From positions 20,103,254 to 20,167,253 of the forward strand of contig CM033723.1 of NCBI GenBank assembly GCA_019671005.1: a stretch of DNA of 64,000 nucleotides, written 5' to 3'. Positions within the stretch are counted from its first letter, which is position 1. Each line of letters opens with the position of its first letter. Origin of the DNA: Hibiscus mutabilis (Eukaryota > Streptophyta > Magnoliopsida > Malvales > Malvaceae). Shown here piece by piece: positions 1-14,799 of the stretch. Position numbers and translations under genes: made by a program. Below the pieces are notes generated by a model. The model worked only from the letters and a program-made list of their open reading frames with translations. It was not told the origin of the DNA and did no database searches.

Positions 1-3000
1 GGAAAGTTATAAATCCTAATCTTGAAATTTAGGGATTTGCTAGGGTTTTGAGAATTAAGGATGAAAATGGTTAGGTTATGATGTTTGAAACATTATATTG
101 ATCTGAAAATTAGATAAAACTATATAATCATGTTCAAAATCCCATAAATAAATATTTTAATTCATAAAATGTTATTTTATCTTATTTTTGGCTATTTTTT
201 GGGTTTTAAGGCGTGCATGTCTGATGGGCTTTACCGTGGACCCGTTGGAATTTTAACCGAGTAAAAAGTTCAAAAATTGAGGTTAAGCTACATAATAAAA
301 TCCAAAAGCCCATATTGAAATATTGTAACTTATAAAATTTGATTTAATCTTATTTTGTGGTCGTATTGTTGAGTTTACGACGTGCATATCTAAATGGGCT
401 TTACAGTGGACTCGTTGAAATTTTAACCAAATAAAAATTTCTGAAAATGAGGTTAAGCTATATAATCATATTCAAAATCCAATAGTAAAATATTTTAACA
501 CATAAAATTTGGTTCAATCTTATTTTTTGGCAGTTTTGGTGGATTAAGGTGTGCATGTCTAAATGGACTTTACAGTGGACCCGTTGGAATTTTAACTGAG
601 AAATTTTTTTTGAAAATGAGGTTAAGCTATACAGTCATGTTCAAAAGCCCATAATCAAATATTTGTACTCATAAAATTTGATTTAATCTTATTTTTAGGC
701 CGTTTTGTTGGGTTGCGTACATGTCTAACTAAGCTTTACAATGGACCCGTTGGAATTTTAACCGAGTAAAAAGTTCTAAAATTGAATTTAACCTTTATAA
801 TCATATTCAAAATCCCTTAAACAAACATTTTAACCCATAAAATTTAATTTAATATTATTTTGTGGTCGTTTTGTTGGGTTTAAGGCGTGCATGCGTAAAT
901 GGGCTTTACAGTGGACTAGTTGGAATTTTAACCGTGTAAAAACGTCTGAAAATGAGGTTAAGCTATATAATCATATTCAAAAGCCTATAATCAAATATTT
1001 TAACTCATAAAATTTGATTTAATCTTATTTTTCCGTCGTTTTGTTGTATTTAAGGCATGCTTGTCTAAATGGGCTTTACAATGGACTCGTTGGAATTTTA
1101 ACCGAGTAAAAAGTTCTAAAGTTCAAATTGTTAAGCTATATAATCTTGCTCAAAAGCCCATAATCAAACATTTTAACTCATAAAATTTGATTTAATCTTA
1201 TTTTGTGGTCGTTTTGTTGGGTTTAAGGCGTGCATGTCTAAATGGGCTTTATAGTGGACCCGTTGGAAAACATAGTAAAAATTTCTGAAAATGAGGTTAA
1301 GCTATATAAAAATGTTCAAAAGCCCATAAGTAAATATTTTAGGTCATAAAATGTGATTTAATCTTATTTTTCGGCCGTTTTTTTTGGGGTTTAAGGCCTG
1401 CATGTCTAAATGGGCTTTACAGTGAGCTCGTTGGATTTTTAACCAAGTAAAAAGTTCTAAAACTGAGGTTAAGTTATGTAATAATGTTCAAAAGCACATA
1501 ACTAAATATTTTAAGTCATAAAATGTGATTTAATCATATTTTATTATCATTTTTTTGGGTTTAAGGCGTGCATGTCTAAATGGGCTTTAAATTGGACCCG
1601 TTGGAATTTTAACCGAGTAAAATTCTGAAAATGAGATTAAGCTATATAATCATATTAAAACGCCCAAAATGAAATATTTTAACTCATAAAATTTGTTATA
1701 ATATAATTTTGTGTCCATTTTGTTGGGTTTAAGACGTGCATGTCTAAATGTGCTTTACATTGGACCCGTTGGAATTTTAACCGAGTAAAAATTTTTGAAA
1801 ATGAGGTTAAGCTATATAATCATGTTAAAAATCCCATAACCAAATATTTTAAGTCATAAAATTTGATTTAATCTTATTTTTCGGCCATTTTGTTAGGGTT
1901 TAAGGCATGCATGTCTATGTAGATTTTATAGTGGATCAGTTGGAATTTTAACCGAGTAAAAAGTTCTGAAAATTAGGTAAAACTACGTAATCATGTTCAA
2001 AATCCCATAAATAAATATTTTAATTCATAAAATGTGATTTAATCTTATTTTTTGGCCTATTTTTTGGGTTTTAAGGCGTGCATGTCTGATGGCTTTACCG
2101 TGGACCCGTTGGAATTTTAACCGAGTAAAAAGTTCAAAAATTGAGGTTAAGCTATATAATCGAACCCAAAAGCCCATATTGAAATATTGTAACAGATAAA
2201 TTTTGATTTAATCTTATTTTTAGGCCATTTTGTTGGGTTGCGCTCATGTCTAAATAAGCTTTTTATAATGGACCCGTTGGAATTTTAACCGAGTAAAAAG
2301 TTCTAAAATCGAGGTTAACCTTTATAATCATATTTAAAAGCCCTTAATCAAATATTTTAACTCATAAAATTTGATTTAATATTATTTTGTGGCCGTTTTG
2401 TTGGGTTTAATGCGTGCATGCGTACATGGGCTTTATAGTGGACCAGTTGTAATTTTAACCGAGTAAAAAATTCTGAAAATGATGTTAAGCTATATAATCA
2501 TTTTCAAAAGCCTATAATCAAATATTTTAACTCATAAAATTTTATTTAATCCTATTTTTCCGTCGTTTTGTTGGATTTAAGGCGTGCTTGTCTAAATGGG
2601 CTTTACAATGGACTTGTTGGAATTTTAACCGAGTAAAAAGTTTTAAAGTTCAGATTGTTAAGCTATATAATCTTGCTCAAAAGCCCATAATCAAACATTT
2701 TAAATCATAAAATTTGATTTAATCTTATTTTGTGGCCGTTTTGTTGGGTTTAAGACGTGCATGTCTAAATGGGCTTTATAGTGGACCCGTTGGAAAACAG
2801 AGTAAAAATTTCTGAAAATGAGGTTAAGCTATATAATAATGTTCAAAAGCCCATAAATAAATATTTTAGGTCATAAAATGTGATTCAATCTTATTTTTCG
2901 GCTGTTTTGTTGGGGTTTAAGGCCTGCATGTCTAAATGGGCTTTATAGTGGGCCCGTTGGAATTTTAACCAAGTAAAAAGTTCTAAAAATGAGGTTATGC

Positions 3001-3431
3001 TAAATGTTCAAAAGCACATAACTAAATATCTTAAGCCATAAAATGTGATTTAATCATATTTTATGATCGTTTTTTTGGGGTTTAAGGCGTGCATGTCTAA
3101 ATGGGCTTTAAATTGGACCCGTTGGAATTTTAACCGAGTAAAATTCTGAAAATGAGATTAAGCTATATAATCATATTAAAACGCCCAAAATGAAATATTT
3201 TAACTCATAAAATTTGTTATAGTATTATTTTGTGTCCGTTTTGTTGGGTTTAAGACGTGCATGTCTAAATGTGCTTTACAGTGGACCCGTTGGAATTTTA
3301 ACCGAGTAAAATTTTTTGAAAATGAGGTTAAGCTATATAATCATGTTAAAAAGCCCATAACCAAATATTTTAAGTCATAAAATTTGATTTAATCTTATTT
3401 TCTGGCCATTTTGTTAGGGTTTAAGGCATGC

Positions 3432-5462
3432 ATGTCTATATAGATTTTATAGTGGATCAGTTGGAATTTTAACCGAGTAAAAGGTTCTGAAAATTAGGTA
3501 AAACTACGTAATCATGTTCAAAATCCCATAAATAAATATTTTAATTCATAAAATGTGATTTAATCTTATATTTTGGCCCTTTTTTTGGCTTTTAAGGCGT
3601 GCATGTCTGATGGCTTTACCGTGGACCCGTTGGAATTTTAACCAAGTAAAAAGTTCAAAAATTGAGGTTAAGCTATATAATCAAATCCAAAAGCCCATAT
3701 TGAAATATTGTAACTCATAAAATTTGATTTAATCTTATTTTTAGGCCATTTTGTTGGGTTGTATGCATGTCTAAATGGGCTTTACAATGGACCCGTTGGA
3801 ATTTTAACAGAGTAAAAAGTTCTAAAATTGAGGTTAACCTTTATAATCATATTCAAAAGCCCTTAATCAAATATTTTAACTCATAAAATTCGATGTAATC
3901 TTATTTTCCGGCCATTTAGTTAGTGTTTATGACATGAATGTCTATATAGATTTTATAGTGGATCAGTTGGAATTTTAACAGAGTAAAATGTTCTGAAAAT
4001 TAGGTATAACTATGTAATCATGTTCAAAATCCCATAAATAAATATTTCAATTCGTAAAATGTGATTTAATCTTATTTTTGGCCCCTTTTTAGGTTTTAAG
4101 GTGTGCATGTCTAATGGGCTTTACCGTGGACCCGTTGGAATTTTAATCGAGTAAAACGTTCAAAAATTGAGGTTAAGCTATATAATAAAATCCAAAAGCC
4201 CATATTGAAATATTGTAACTCATAAAATTTGATTTAATCTTATTTTTAGGCCATTTTGTTGGGTTGCGCTCATGTCTAAATGAGCTTTTTACAATGGACC
4301 CGTTGGAATTTTAACCGAGTAAAAAGTTCTAAAATTGAGGTTAACCTTTATAATCATATTCAAAAGCCCTTAATCAAATATTTTAACTCATAAAATTTGA
4401 TTTAATATTATTTTGTGACCGTTTTGTTTCGTTTAATGCGTGCATGCGTAAATGGGCTTTATAGTGGACCAGTTGTAATTTTAACCGAGTAAAAAATTCT
4501 GAAAATGATGTTAAGCTATATAATCATATTCAAAAGCCTATAATCAAATATTTTAACTCATAAAATTTGATTTAATCCTATTTTTCCGTCGTTTTGTTGG
4601 ATTTAAGGCGTGATTGTCTAAATGGGCTTTACAATGGGCTTGTTGGAATTTTAACCGAGTAAAAAGTTCTAAAGTTCAGATTGTTAAGCTATATAATCTT
4701 GCTCAAAAGACCATAATCAAACATTTTAAATCATAAAATTTGATTTAATCTTATTTTGTGGCCGTTTTGTTGGGTTTAAGGTGTGCATGTCTAAATGGGC
4801 TTTACAGTGGACCCGTTGGAAAACAGAGTAAAAATTTCTGAAAATGAGGTTAAGCTATATAATAATGTTAAAAAGCCCATAAATAAATATTTTAGATCAT
4901 AAAATGTGATTTAATCTTATTTTTCGGCCGTTTTGTTGGGGTTTAAGGCCTACATGTCTAAATGGGCTTTATAATGGGCCCGTTGGAATTTTAATCAAGT
5001 AAAAAGTTCTAAAAATGAGGTTAAGCTATCTAATAATGTTCAAAAGCACATAACTAAATATTTTAAGCCATAAAATATGATTTAATCATATTTTATGATC
5101 GTTTTTTGGGGTTTAAGGTGTGCATGTCTAAATGGGCTTTAAATTGGACCCGTTGGAATTTTAACCGAGTAAAATTCTTAAAATGAGATTAAGCTATATA
5201 ATCATATTAAAAAGCCCAAAATGAAATATTTTAACTCATAAAATTTGTTATAGTATTCTTTTGTGTCCGTTTTGTTGGGTTTAAGACGTGCATGTCTAAA
5301 TGTGCTTTACAGTGGACCCGTTGAAATTTTAACCGAGTAAAATTTTTTGAAAATGAGGTTAAGCTATATAATCATGTTAAAAACCCCATAACCAAATATT
5401 TTAAGTCAAAAAAATTGATTTAATCTTATTTTACGGCCATCTTGTTCGGGTTTAAGGCATGC
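3432..5462. repeat. 12-monomer HOR unit, copy 1
   Basis: The diagnostic variant monomer ATGTCTATATAGATTTTATAG begins at 3432 and recurs at 5463, 2031 bp later, or 12 monomers. Independent markers give nearly the same offset: GTTGCGCTCATGTCTAAAT near 2237, 4264 and 6294, and the second TCTATATAG monomer at 3938 and 5969. The unit contains two TCTATATAG monomers 506 bp (three monomers) apart, so it probably grew from a 9-monomer unit by an internal three-monomer gain, or the reverse. Confidence 0.85.
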
Positions 5463-7494
5463 ATGTCTATATAGATTTTATAGTGGATGAGTTGGAATTT
5501 TAACCGAGTAAAAAGTTTTGAAAATTAGGTAAAACTACGTAATCATGTTCAAAATCCCATAAATAAATATTTTAATTCATAAAATGTGATTTAATCTTAT
5601 ATTTTGGCCCCTTTTTTGAGTTTTAAGGCGTGCATGTCTGATGGCTTTACCGTGGACCCGTTGGAATTTTAACCGAGTAAAAAGTTCGAAATTTGAGGTT
5701 AAGCTATATAATCAAATCCAAAAGCCCATATTGAAATATTGTAACTCATAAAATTTGATTTAATCTTATTTTTAGGCCATTTTGTTGGGTTGTGTGCATG
5801 TCTAAATGGGCTTTACAATGGACCCGTTGGAATTTTAACAGAGTAAAAAGTTCTAAAATTGAGGTTAACCTTTATAATCATATTTAAAAGCCCTTAATCA
5901 AATATTTTAACTCATAAAATTCGATTTAATCTTATTTTCCGGCCATTTTGTTAGGGTTTATGACATGCGTGTCTATATAGATTTTATAGTGGATCATTTG
6001 GAACTTTAACCGAGTAAAAAGTTCTGAAAATTAGGTAAAACTATGTAATCATGTTCAAAATCCCATAAATAAATATTTCAATTCATAAAATGTGATCTAA
6101 TCTTATTTTTTGGCCCATTTTTTAGGTTTTAAGGCGTGCATGTCTGATGGGCTTTACCGTGGACCCGTTGGAATTTTAACCGAGTAAAACGATCAAAATT
6201 TGAGGTTAAGCTATATAATCAAATCCAAAATCCCATATTGAAATATTGTAACTCATAAAATTTGATTTAATCTTATTTTTATGCCATTTTGTTGGGTTGC
6301 GCTCATGTCTAAATGAGCTTTTTACAATGGACCCGTTGGAATTTTAACCCAGTAAAAAGTTCTAAAATTGACTTTAACCTTTATAATCATATTCAAAAGC
6401 CCTTAAATAAATATTTTAACTCATAAAATTTGATTTAATATTATTTTGTGGCCGTTTTGTTGGGTTTAATGCGTGCATGCGTAAATGGGCTTTATAGTGC
6501 ACTAGTTGTAATTTTAACCGAGTAAAAAATTCTGAAAATGAGGTTAAGCTAGATAATCATATTCAAAAGCCTATAATCAAATATTTTAACTCATAAAATT
6601 TGATTTAATCCTATTTTTCCGCCGTTTTGTTGGATTTAAGGCGTGCTTGTCTAAATGGCTTTACAATGGACTCGTTGGAATTTGAACCGAGCAAAAAGTT
6701 CTAAAGTTCAGATTGTTAAGCTATATAATCTTGCTCAAAAGCCCATAATCAAACATTTTAAATCATAAAATTTGATTTAATCTTATTTTGTGGCCGTTTT
6801 GTTGGGTTTAAGGCGTGCATGTCTAAATGGGCTTTACAGTGGACCCGTTGGAAAACAGAGTAAAAATTTCTGAAAATGAGGTTAGGCTATATAATAATGT
6901 TCAAAAGCCCATAAATAAATATTTTAGGTCATAAAATGTGATTTAATCTTATTTTTCGGCCGTTTTGTTGGGGTTTAAGGCCTGCATGTCTAAATGGGCT
7001 TTACAGTGGGCCCGTTGGAATTTTAACCAAGTAAAAAGTTCTAAAAATGAGGTTAAGCTATATAATAATGTTCAAAAGCACATAACTAAATATTTTAAGT
7101 CATAAAATGTGATTTAATATTATTTTTTGATCATTTTTTGGGGTTTAAGGCGTGCATATCTAAATGGGCTTTAAATTGGACCCGTTGGAATTTTAACCGA
7201 GTAAAAAATTTAAAAATGAGACTAAGCTATATAATCATATTAAAACGCCCAAAATGAAATATTTTAACTCATAAAATTTATTATAGTATTTTTTTTGTGC
7301 CCGTTTTGTTGGGTTTAAGACGTGCATGTCTAAATGTGCTTTACAGTGGACCCGTTGGAATTTTAACCGAGTAAAATTTTTTGAAAATGAGGTTAAGCTA
7401 TATAATCATGTTAAAAAGCCCATAACCAAATATTTTAAGTCATAAAATTTGATTTAATCTTATTTTTCCGGCCATTTTGTTAGGGTTTAAGGCA
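5463..7494. repeat. 12-monomer HOR unit, copy 2
   Basis: Second copy of the 2.03-kb unit, with variant monomers in the same order as in 3432-5462. It ends at a deletion junction near 7495, where GGTTTAAGGCATC runs directly into a T-rich stretch and GGCCCCC. Compared with the related junction near 8880-9020, about 135 bp of a monomer is missing. Confidence 0.75.
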
Positions 7495-8884
7495 TCTTTT
7501 TTTTGGCCCCCTTTTTTGGGTTTTAAGGCGTGCATGTCTGAAGGGCTTTACCGTGGACTCGTTGGAATTTTAACCGAGTAAAACGTTCAAAAATTGAGGT
7601 TAAGGTATATAATCAAATCCAAAAGCCCATATTGAAATATTTTAACTCATAAAATTTGATTTAATATTATTTTTAGGCCATTTTGTTGGGTTGCGCGCAT
7701 GTCTAAATGAGCTTTACAATGGACTCGTTGGAATTTTAACATAGTAAAATGTTCTAAACTTGAGGTTAACCTTTATAATCATATTGAAAAGCCCTTAATC
7801 AAATATTTTAACTGATAAAATTTGATTTAATATTATTTTGTGGCCGTTTTGTTGGGTTTAATGCGTGCATGCATAAATGGGCTTTATAGTGGACTAGTTG
7901 TAATTTTAACCGAGTAAAAAATTCTAAAAATGCAGTTAAGCTATATAATCATATTCAAAAGCCTATAATCAAATATTTTAACTCATAAAATTTGATTTAA
8001 TCCTATTTTTCCGCCGTTTTGTTGGATTTAAGGCGTGCTTGTCTAAATGGGCTTTACAATGGACTCGTCGGAATTTTAACCAAGTAAAAAGTTCTAGTTC
8101 AGATTGTTAAGTGATATAATCTTGCTCAAAAGCCCATAATCAAACATTTTAAATCATAAAATTTGATTTAATCTTATTTTGTGCCGTTTTGTTGGGTTTA
8201 AGGCGTGCATGTCTAAATGGGCTTTATAGTGGACCCGTTGGAAAACAAAGTAAAAATTTCTGAAAATGAGGTTAGGCTATATAATAATGTTCAAAAGCCC
8301 ATAAATAAATATTTTAGGTCATAAAATGTGATTTAATCTTATTTTTCGGTCGTTTTGTTGGGGTTTAAGGCCTGCATGTCTAAATGGGCTTTACAGTGGG
8401 CCCGTTGGAATTTTAACCAAGTAAAAAGTTCTAAAAATGAGGTTAAGCTATATAATAATGTTCAAAACCACATAAATAAATATTTTAAGTCATAAAATGT
8501 GATTTAATCTTATTTTTTGATCGTTTTTTGGGGTTTAAGGCGTGCACGTCTAAGTGGGCTTTAAATTGGACCCGTTGGAATTTTAACCGAGCAAAAAATT
8601 TAAAAATGAGATTAAGCTATATAATCATATTAAACGCCCAAAATGAAATATTTTAACTCATAAATTTTTTTATAGTATTATTTTGTGTCCGTTTTGTTGG
8701 GTTTAAGACGTGCATGTCTAAATGTGCTTTACAGTGGACCCGTTGGAATTTTAACCGAGTAAAAATTTTTGAAAATGAGGTTAAACTATATAATCATGTT
8801 AAAAAGCCCATAACCAAATATTTTAAGTCATAAAATTTGATTTAATCTTATTTTCCGGCCATTTTGTTAGGGTTTAAGGCATGC

Positions 8885-11761
8885 ATGTCTATATAGATTT
8901 TATAGTGGATCGGTTGTAATTTTAACCGAGTAAAAAGTTTTGAAACTTATGTAAAACTACGTAATCATGTTCAAAATCCCATAAATAAATATTTTAATTC
9001 ATTAAATCTGATTTAATCTTTTTTTGGCCCCCTTTTTTGGGTTTTAAGGCGTGCATGTCTGATGGGCTTTACCGTGGACTCGTTGGAATTTTAACCGAGT
9101 AAAACGTTCAAAAATTGAGGTTAAGCTATATAATCAAATCCAAAAGCCCATATTGAAATATTTTAACTCGTAAAATTTGATTTATTATTATTTTTAGGCC
9201 AATTTGTTGGGTTGCGCGCATGTCTAAATGAGCTCTACAATGGACCCGTTGGAATTTTAACCGAGTAAAATGTTCTAAAATTGATTTTAACCTTTATAAT
9301 CATATTCAAAAGCCCTTAATCAAATATTTTAACTCATAAAATTTGATTTAATATTATTTTGTGGCCGTTTTGTTGGGTTTAATGCGTGCATGCGTAAATG
9401 GGCTTTATAGTGGACTAGTTGTAATTTTAACCGAGTAAAAAATTCTGAAAATGAGGTTAAGCTAAATAATCATATTCAAAAGCCTATAATCAAATATTTT
9501 AACTTATAGAATTTGATTTAATCCTATTTTTCCGCCGTTTTGTTGGATTTAAGGCGTGCTTGTCTAAATGGGCTTTACAATGGACTCGTTGGAATTTTAA
9601 CCGAGTAGAAAGTTCTAAAGTTCAGATTGTTAAGCGATATAATCTTGCTCAAAAGCCCATAATCAAACATTTTAAATCATAAAATTTGATTTAATCTTAT
9701 TTTGTGGCCGTTTTGTTGGGTTTAAGGCGTGCATGTCTAAATGGGCTTTACAGTGGACCCGTTGGAAAACAGAGTAAAAATTTCTGAAAATGAGGTTAGG
9801 CTATATAATAAAGTTCAAAAGCCCACAAATAAATATTTTAGGTCATAAAATGTGATTTAATCTTATTTTTCGGCCGTTTTGTTTGGGTTTAAGGCCTGCA
9901 TGTCTAAATGGGCTTTACTGTGGGCCCGTTGGAATTTTAACAAAGTAAAAAGTTCTAAAAATGAGGTTAAGCTATATAATAACGTTCAAAAGCACATAAC
10001 TAAATATTTTAAGCCATAAAATGTGATTTAATCAAATTTTATGATCGTTTTTTGGGGTTTAAGGCGTGTATGTCTAAATGTGCTTTAAATTGGACCCGTT
10101 GGAATTTTAACCGAGTAAAAAATTTAAAAATGAGATTAAGCTATATAATCATATTAAACACCCAAAATGAAATATTTTAACTCATAAAATTTGTTATAGT
10201 ATTATTTTGTGTCCGTTTTGTTGGGTTTAAGACGTGCATGTCTAAATGTGCTTTACAGTGGACCCGTTGGAATTTTAACCGAGTAAAATTTTTTGAAAAT
10301 TAGGTTAAGTATATAATCATGTTAAAAAGATCATAACAAATATTTTAAGTCATAAAATTTGATTTAATCTTATTTTCTGGCCATTTTGTTAGGGTTTAAG
10401 GCATGCAATTCTATATAGATTTTATAGTGGATCAGTTGGAATTTTAACTGAGTAAAAAGTTCTGAAAATTAGGTAAAACTACGTAATCATGTTCAAAATC
10501 CCATAAATAAATATTTTAATTCATAAAATCTGATTTAATCTTTTTTTGGCCCCTTTTTTTTGGGTTTTAAGGCGTCCATGTCTGATGGGCTTTACCGTGG
10601 ACCGTTGGAATTTTAACCGAGTAAAACGTTCAAAAATTGAGGTTAAGCTATATAATCAAATCCAAAATCCCATATTGAAATATTTTAACTCATAAAATTT
10701 GATTTATTATTATTTTTAGGCCATTTTGTTGGGTTGCGCGCATGTCTAAATGAGCTTTACAATGGACCCGTTGGAATTTTAACCGAGTAAAATGTTCTAA
10801 AATTGAGGTTAACCTTTATAATCATATTCAAAAGCCCTTAATCAAATATTTTAACTCATAAAATTTGATTTAATATTATTTTGTGGTTGTTTTGTTGGGT
10901 TTAATGCGTGCATGCGTAAATGGGCTTCATAGTGGACTAGTTGTAATTTTAAACGAGTAAAAAATTTTGAAAATGAGGTTAAGCTATATAATCATATTTA
11001 AAATCATATAATCAAATATTTTAACTCATAAAATTTGATTTAATCCAATTTTTCCGCCGTTTTGTTGGATTTAAGGTGTGTTTGTCTAAATGGGCTTTAC
11101 AATGGACTCGTTGGAATTTTAACCGAGTAAAAAGTTCTAAAGTTCAGATTGTTAAGCGATATAATCTTGCTCAAAAGCCCGTAATCAAACATTTTAAATC
11201 ATAAAATTTGATTTAATCTTATTTTGTGGCCGTTTTGTTGGGTTTAAGGCGTGCATGTCTAAATGGGCTTTACAGTGGACCCGTTGAAAAATAGAGTAAA
11301 AATTTCTGAAAATGAGGTTAGGCTATATAATAATGTTCAAAAGCCCATAAATAAATATTTTAGGTCATAAAATGTGATTTAATCTTATTTTTTTTTATCT
11401 TTTTTTAGGGTTTAAGGCGTGCATGTCTAAATGGGCTTTAAATTGGACCCGTTGGAATTTTAACCGAGTAAAAAATTTAAAAATGAGTTTAAGCTATATA
11501 ATCATATTAAATGCCCAAAATGAAATATTTTAACTCATAAAATTTGTTATAGTATTATTTTGTGTCCGTTTTGTTGGGTTTAAGACGTGCATGTCTAAAT
11601 GTGCTTTACAGTGGACCCTTTGGAATTTTAACCGAGTAAAATTTTTTGAAAATGAGGTTAAGCTATATAATCATGTCAAAAATCCCATAACCAAATATTT
11701 TAAGTCATAAAATTTGATTTAATCTTATTTTCCGGCCATTTTGTTAGGGTTTAAGGCATGC
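8885..11761. repeat. Shorter HOR units of 9 and 8 monomers
   Basis: The TCTATATAG marker monomer is spaced 1521 bp apart (8885 to 10406, nine monomers) and then 1356 bp (10406 to 11762, eight monomers). The GTTGCGCGCATG marker agrees, at about 7691, 9210, 10733 and 12088. The 8-monomer version lost one monomer at a T-run junction near 11388. The first unit of the window (1911 to 3432) is also a 9-monomer unit. Confidence 0.8.
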
Positions 11762-14620
11762 AATTCTATATAGATTTTATAGTGGATCAGTTGGAATTTT
11801 AACTGAGTAAAAAGTTCTGAAAATTAGGCAAAACTACGTAATCATGTTCAAAATCCCATAAATAAATATTTTAATTCATAAAATCTGATTTAATCTTTTT
11901 TTTGGCCCCCTTTTTTGGGTTTTAAGGCGTGCATGTTTGATGGGCTTTACCGTGGACCCGTTGGAATTTTAACCGAGTAAAACATTCAAAAATTGAGGTT
12001 AATCTATATAATCAAATCCAAAAGCCCATATTTAAATATTTTAACTCATAAAATTTGATTTAATATTATTTTAGGCCATTTTGTTGGGTTGCGCGCATGT
12101 CTAAATGAGCTTTACAATGGACCCGTTGGAATTTTAACCGAGTAAAATGTTCTAAAATTGAGGTTAACCTTTATAATCATATTCAAAAGCCCTTAATCAA
12201 ATATTTTAACTCATAAAATTTGATTTAATATTAATTTGTGGTTGTTTTGTTGGGTTTAATGCGTGCATGCGTAAATGGGCTTTATAGTGGACCAATTGTA
12301 ATTTTAACCGAGTAAAAAAATTCTAAAAATGAGGTTAAGCTATATAATCATATTCAAAAGCCTATAATCAAAAATTTAACCCATAAAATTTGATTTAATC
12401 CTATTTTTCCGCCGTTTTGTTGGATTTAAGGCGTGCTTGTCTAAATGGGCTTTACAATGGACTCGTTGGAATTTTAACCGAGTAAAATGTTCTAAAGTTC
12501 AAATTGTTAAGCGATATAATCTTGCTCAAAAGCCCGTAATCAAACATTTTAACTCATAAAATTTGATTTAATCTTATTTTGTGGCCCATTTTTTGGGTTT
12601 TAAGGCGTGCATGTCTGATGAGCTTTACCGTGGACCTGTTGGAATTTTAACCGAGTAAAAAGTTCAAAAATTGAGGTTAAGCTATATAATCAAATCCCAT
12701 ATTGAAATATTGTAACTCATAAAATTTGATTTAATCTTATTTTGTGGCCGTTTTGTTAGGTTTACGGCGTGCATATCTAAATGGGCTTTATAGTGGACCC
12801 GTTGGAATTTTAACGAAGTAAAAATTTCTGAAAATGAGGTTAAGTTATATAATCATATTCAAAATCCAATAGTAAAATATTTAACTCATAAAATTTGGTT
12901 CAATCTTATTTTTCGGCCGTTTTGTTGGGTTAAGGCATGCATGTCTAAATGGGCTTTCTACTTAACTCGTTGGAATTTTAACCGAGTAAAATTTTTTGAA
13001 AATGAGGTTAAGATATATAGTCATGTTCCAAAGACCATAATCAAATATTTTAACTCATAAAATTTGATTTAATCTTATTTTAGGCCATTTTGTTGGGTTG
13101 CGTCCATGTCTAAATGGGCTTTACAACGGACCTGTTGGAATTTTAACCGAGTAAAAAGTTTTAAAATTGAGGTTAACCTTTATAATCATATTCAAAAGCC
13201 CTTAATCAAATATTTTAACTCATAAAATTTGATTTAATATTATTTTGTGACCGTTTTGTTGGATTTAATGCGTTCATGCGTAAATGGGCTTTACAGTGGA
13301 CCTGTTGGAATTTAAACCGAGCAAAAAATTCTAAAAATGAGGTTAAGCTATATAATCATATTCAAAAGCCTATAATCAAATATTTTAACTCATAAAATTT
13401 GATTTAATCTTATTTTTACGCCATTTTGTTGGATTTAAGGCGTGCCTGTCTAAATGGGCTTTACAATGGACCCGTTAGAATTTTAATCAAGTAAAAAGTT
13501 CTAAAGTTGAGTTTTTTAAGCTATATAATCTTGTTCAAAATCCCATAATTAAATATTTTAACTCATAAAATTTGATTTAATCATATTTTGTGGCCGTTTT
13601 GTTGGGTTTAAGACGTGGAAGTCTAAATGGGCTTTATAGTTGACCCGTTGGAATTTTAACCTAGTAAAAATTTCTGAAAATGAGGTTAAGCGACATAATC
13701 ATGTTCAAAAGCCCATAACTAAATATTTTAAGTCATAAAATTTGATTTAATCTTATTTTCTGGCCATATTGTTGGGGCTTAAGGCATGCACGTCTATATA
13801 GGTTTTATAGTGGATCAGTTGGAATTTTTACCAAGTAAAAATTTCTAAAAATTAGGTAAAACTATGTAATAATGTTCAAAATCCCATAAATAAATATTTT
13901 AATTCATAAAATGTGATTTAATCTTATTTTTTGCCGTTTTTTGGGTTTTAAGGCGTGCATGTCTGTTAGGCTTTACCGTGGACCCGTTGGAATTTTAACC
14001 GAGTAAAAAGTTCAAAAATTGAGGTTAAGCTATATAATAAAATCAAAAATCCCATATTGAAATATTTTAACTCATAAAATTTGATTTATTCTTATTTTGT
14101 GGCCGTTTTGTTGGGTTTATGGCGTGCATATCTAAATGAGATTTACAGTGGACCCGTTGGAATTTTAACCAATTATTTTTTTTAAATGAGGTTAAGCTAT
14201 ATGATCGTATTCAAAAGCCCATAATCTAATATTTTAACTCATAAATTTTGATTTAATCTTATTTTGTGGTCGTTTTGTTAGGTTTAAGGCGTGCTTGTCT
14301 AAATAGGCTTTACAATTGACCTGTTGGAATTTTAATCGAATAAAAAGTTCTAAAGTTGAGCTTTTCAAGCTATATAATCTTGTTCAAAATCCCATAATTA
14401 AATATTTTAACTCATAAAATTTGATTTAATCATATTTTGTGGCCATTTTGTTAGGTTTAAGGCGTGCATGTGTAAATGGGATTTACAGTGGACCCGTTGA
14501 AATTTTAACCGAGTAAAAATTTCTAAAAATGAGGTTAAGCTATATAATTATGTTCAAAATCCAACAACTAAATAATTTAAGTCATAAAATTTGATTTAAT
14601 CTTATTTTCCAGCCATTTTG

Positions 14621-14625
14621 TTGGG
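14621..14625. repeat. Left target-site duplication TTGGG (copia array)
   Basis: The five bases TTGGG lie immediately before the TGTTAGG start of the first LTR and are repeated immediately after the last LTR at 25332-25336. Removing the insert joins the satellite word TTTTGTTGGG to GTTTAAGG, restoring a normal monomer. Five-base duplications are the usual product of LTR-retrotransposon integrase. Confidence 0.93.
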
Positions 14626-14799
14626 TGTTAGGATATTTGTTTTAATATAATAATTGAAAAATGTTTTTTGGACTAAATTGAAAATATTTCAAAATAGATT
14701 TTAAGTCAAAACAACTTGAGAAATATGTTGAAGTGATTTTTGAATGTTTTTAAGTCAAAACACAATTTTATAGCTTCAAAATGTCAAAAACAAGCCCCT

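Larger units (their letters stand above)
1..14620. repeat. Satellite array A (169-bp monomer)
   Basis: A continuous head-to-tail array of an AT-rich monomer about 169-170 bp long. Landmarks recur once per monomer: TTAAGCTATATAATCATG, CATAAAATTTGATTTAATCT, TTTTGTTGGGTTTAAGG, CGTGCATGTCTAAATGGGC and GACCCGTTGGAATTTTAACC. Successive CGTGCATGTCT words near 209, 379, 548 and 715 set the period. Monomers differ by substitutions and small indels, and the variants recur in a fixed order, which shows higher-order organisation. No coding potential is visible. The monomer length and HOR structure are typical of plant centromeric satellites, but centromere function is inferred only. The array is interrupted at 14621 by a copia-type insertion and resumes in phase at 25337. 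Confidence 0.97.

Noticed and set aside
1..14620. Regular repeats considered as a CRISPR array.
   Set aside because: The whole 169-bp unit is repeated without unique spacers, and the context is plant retrotransposons.
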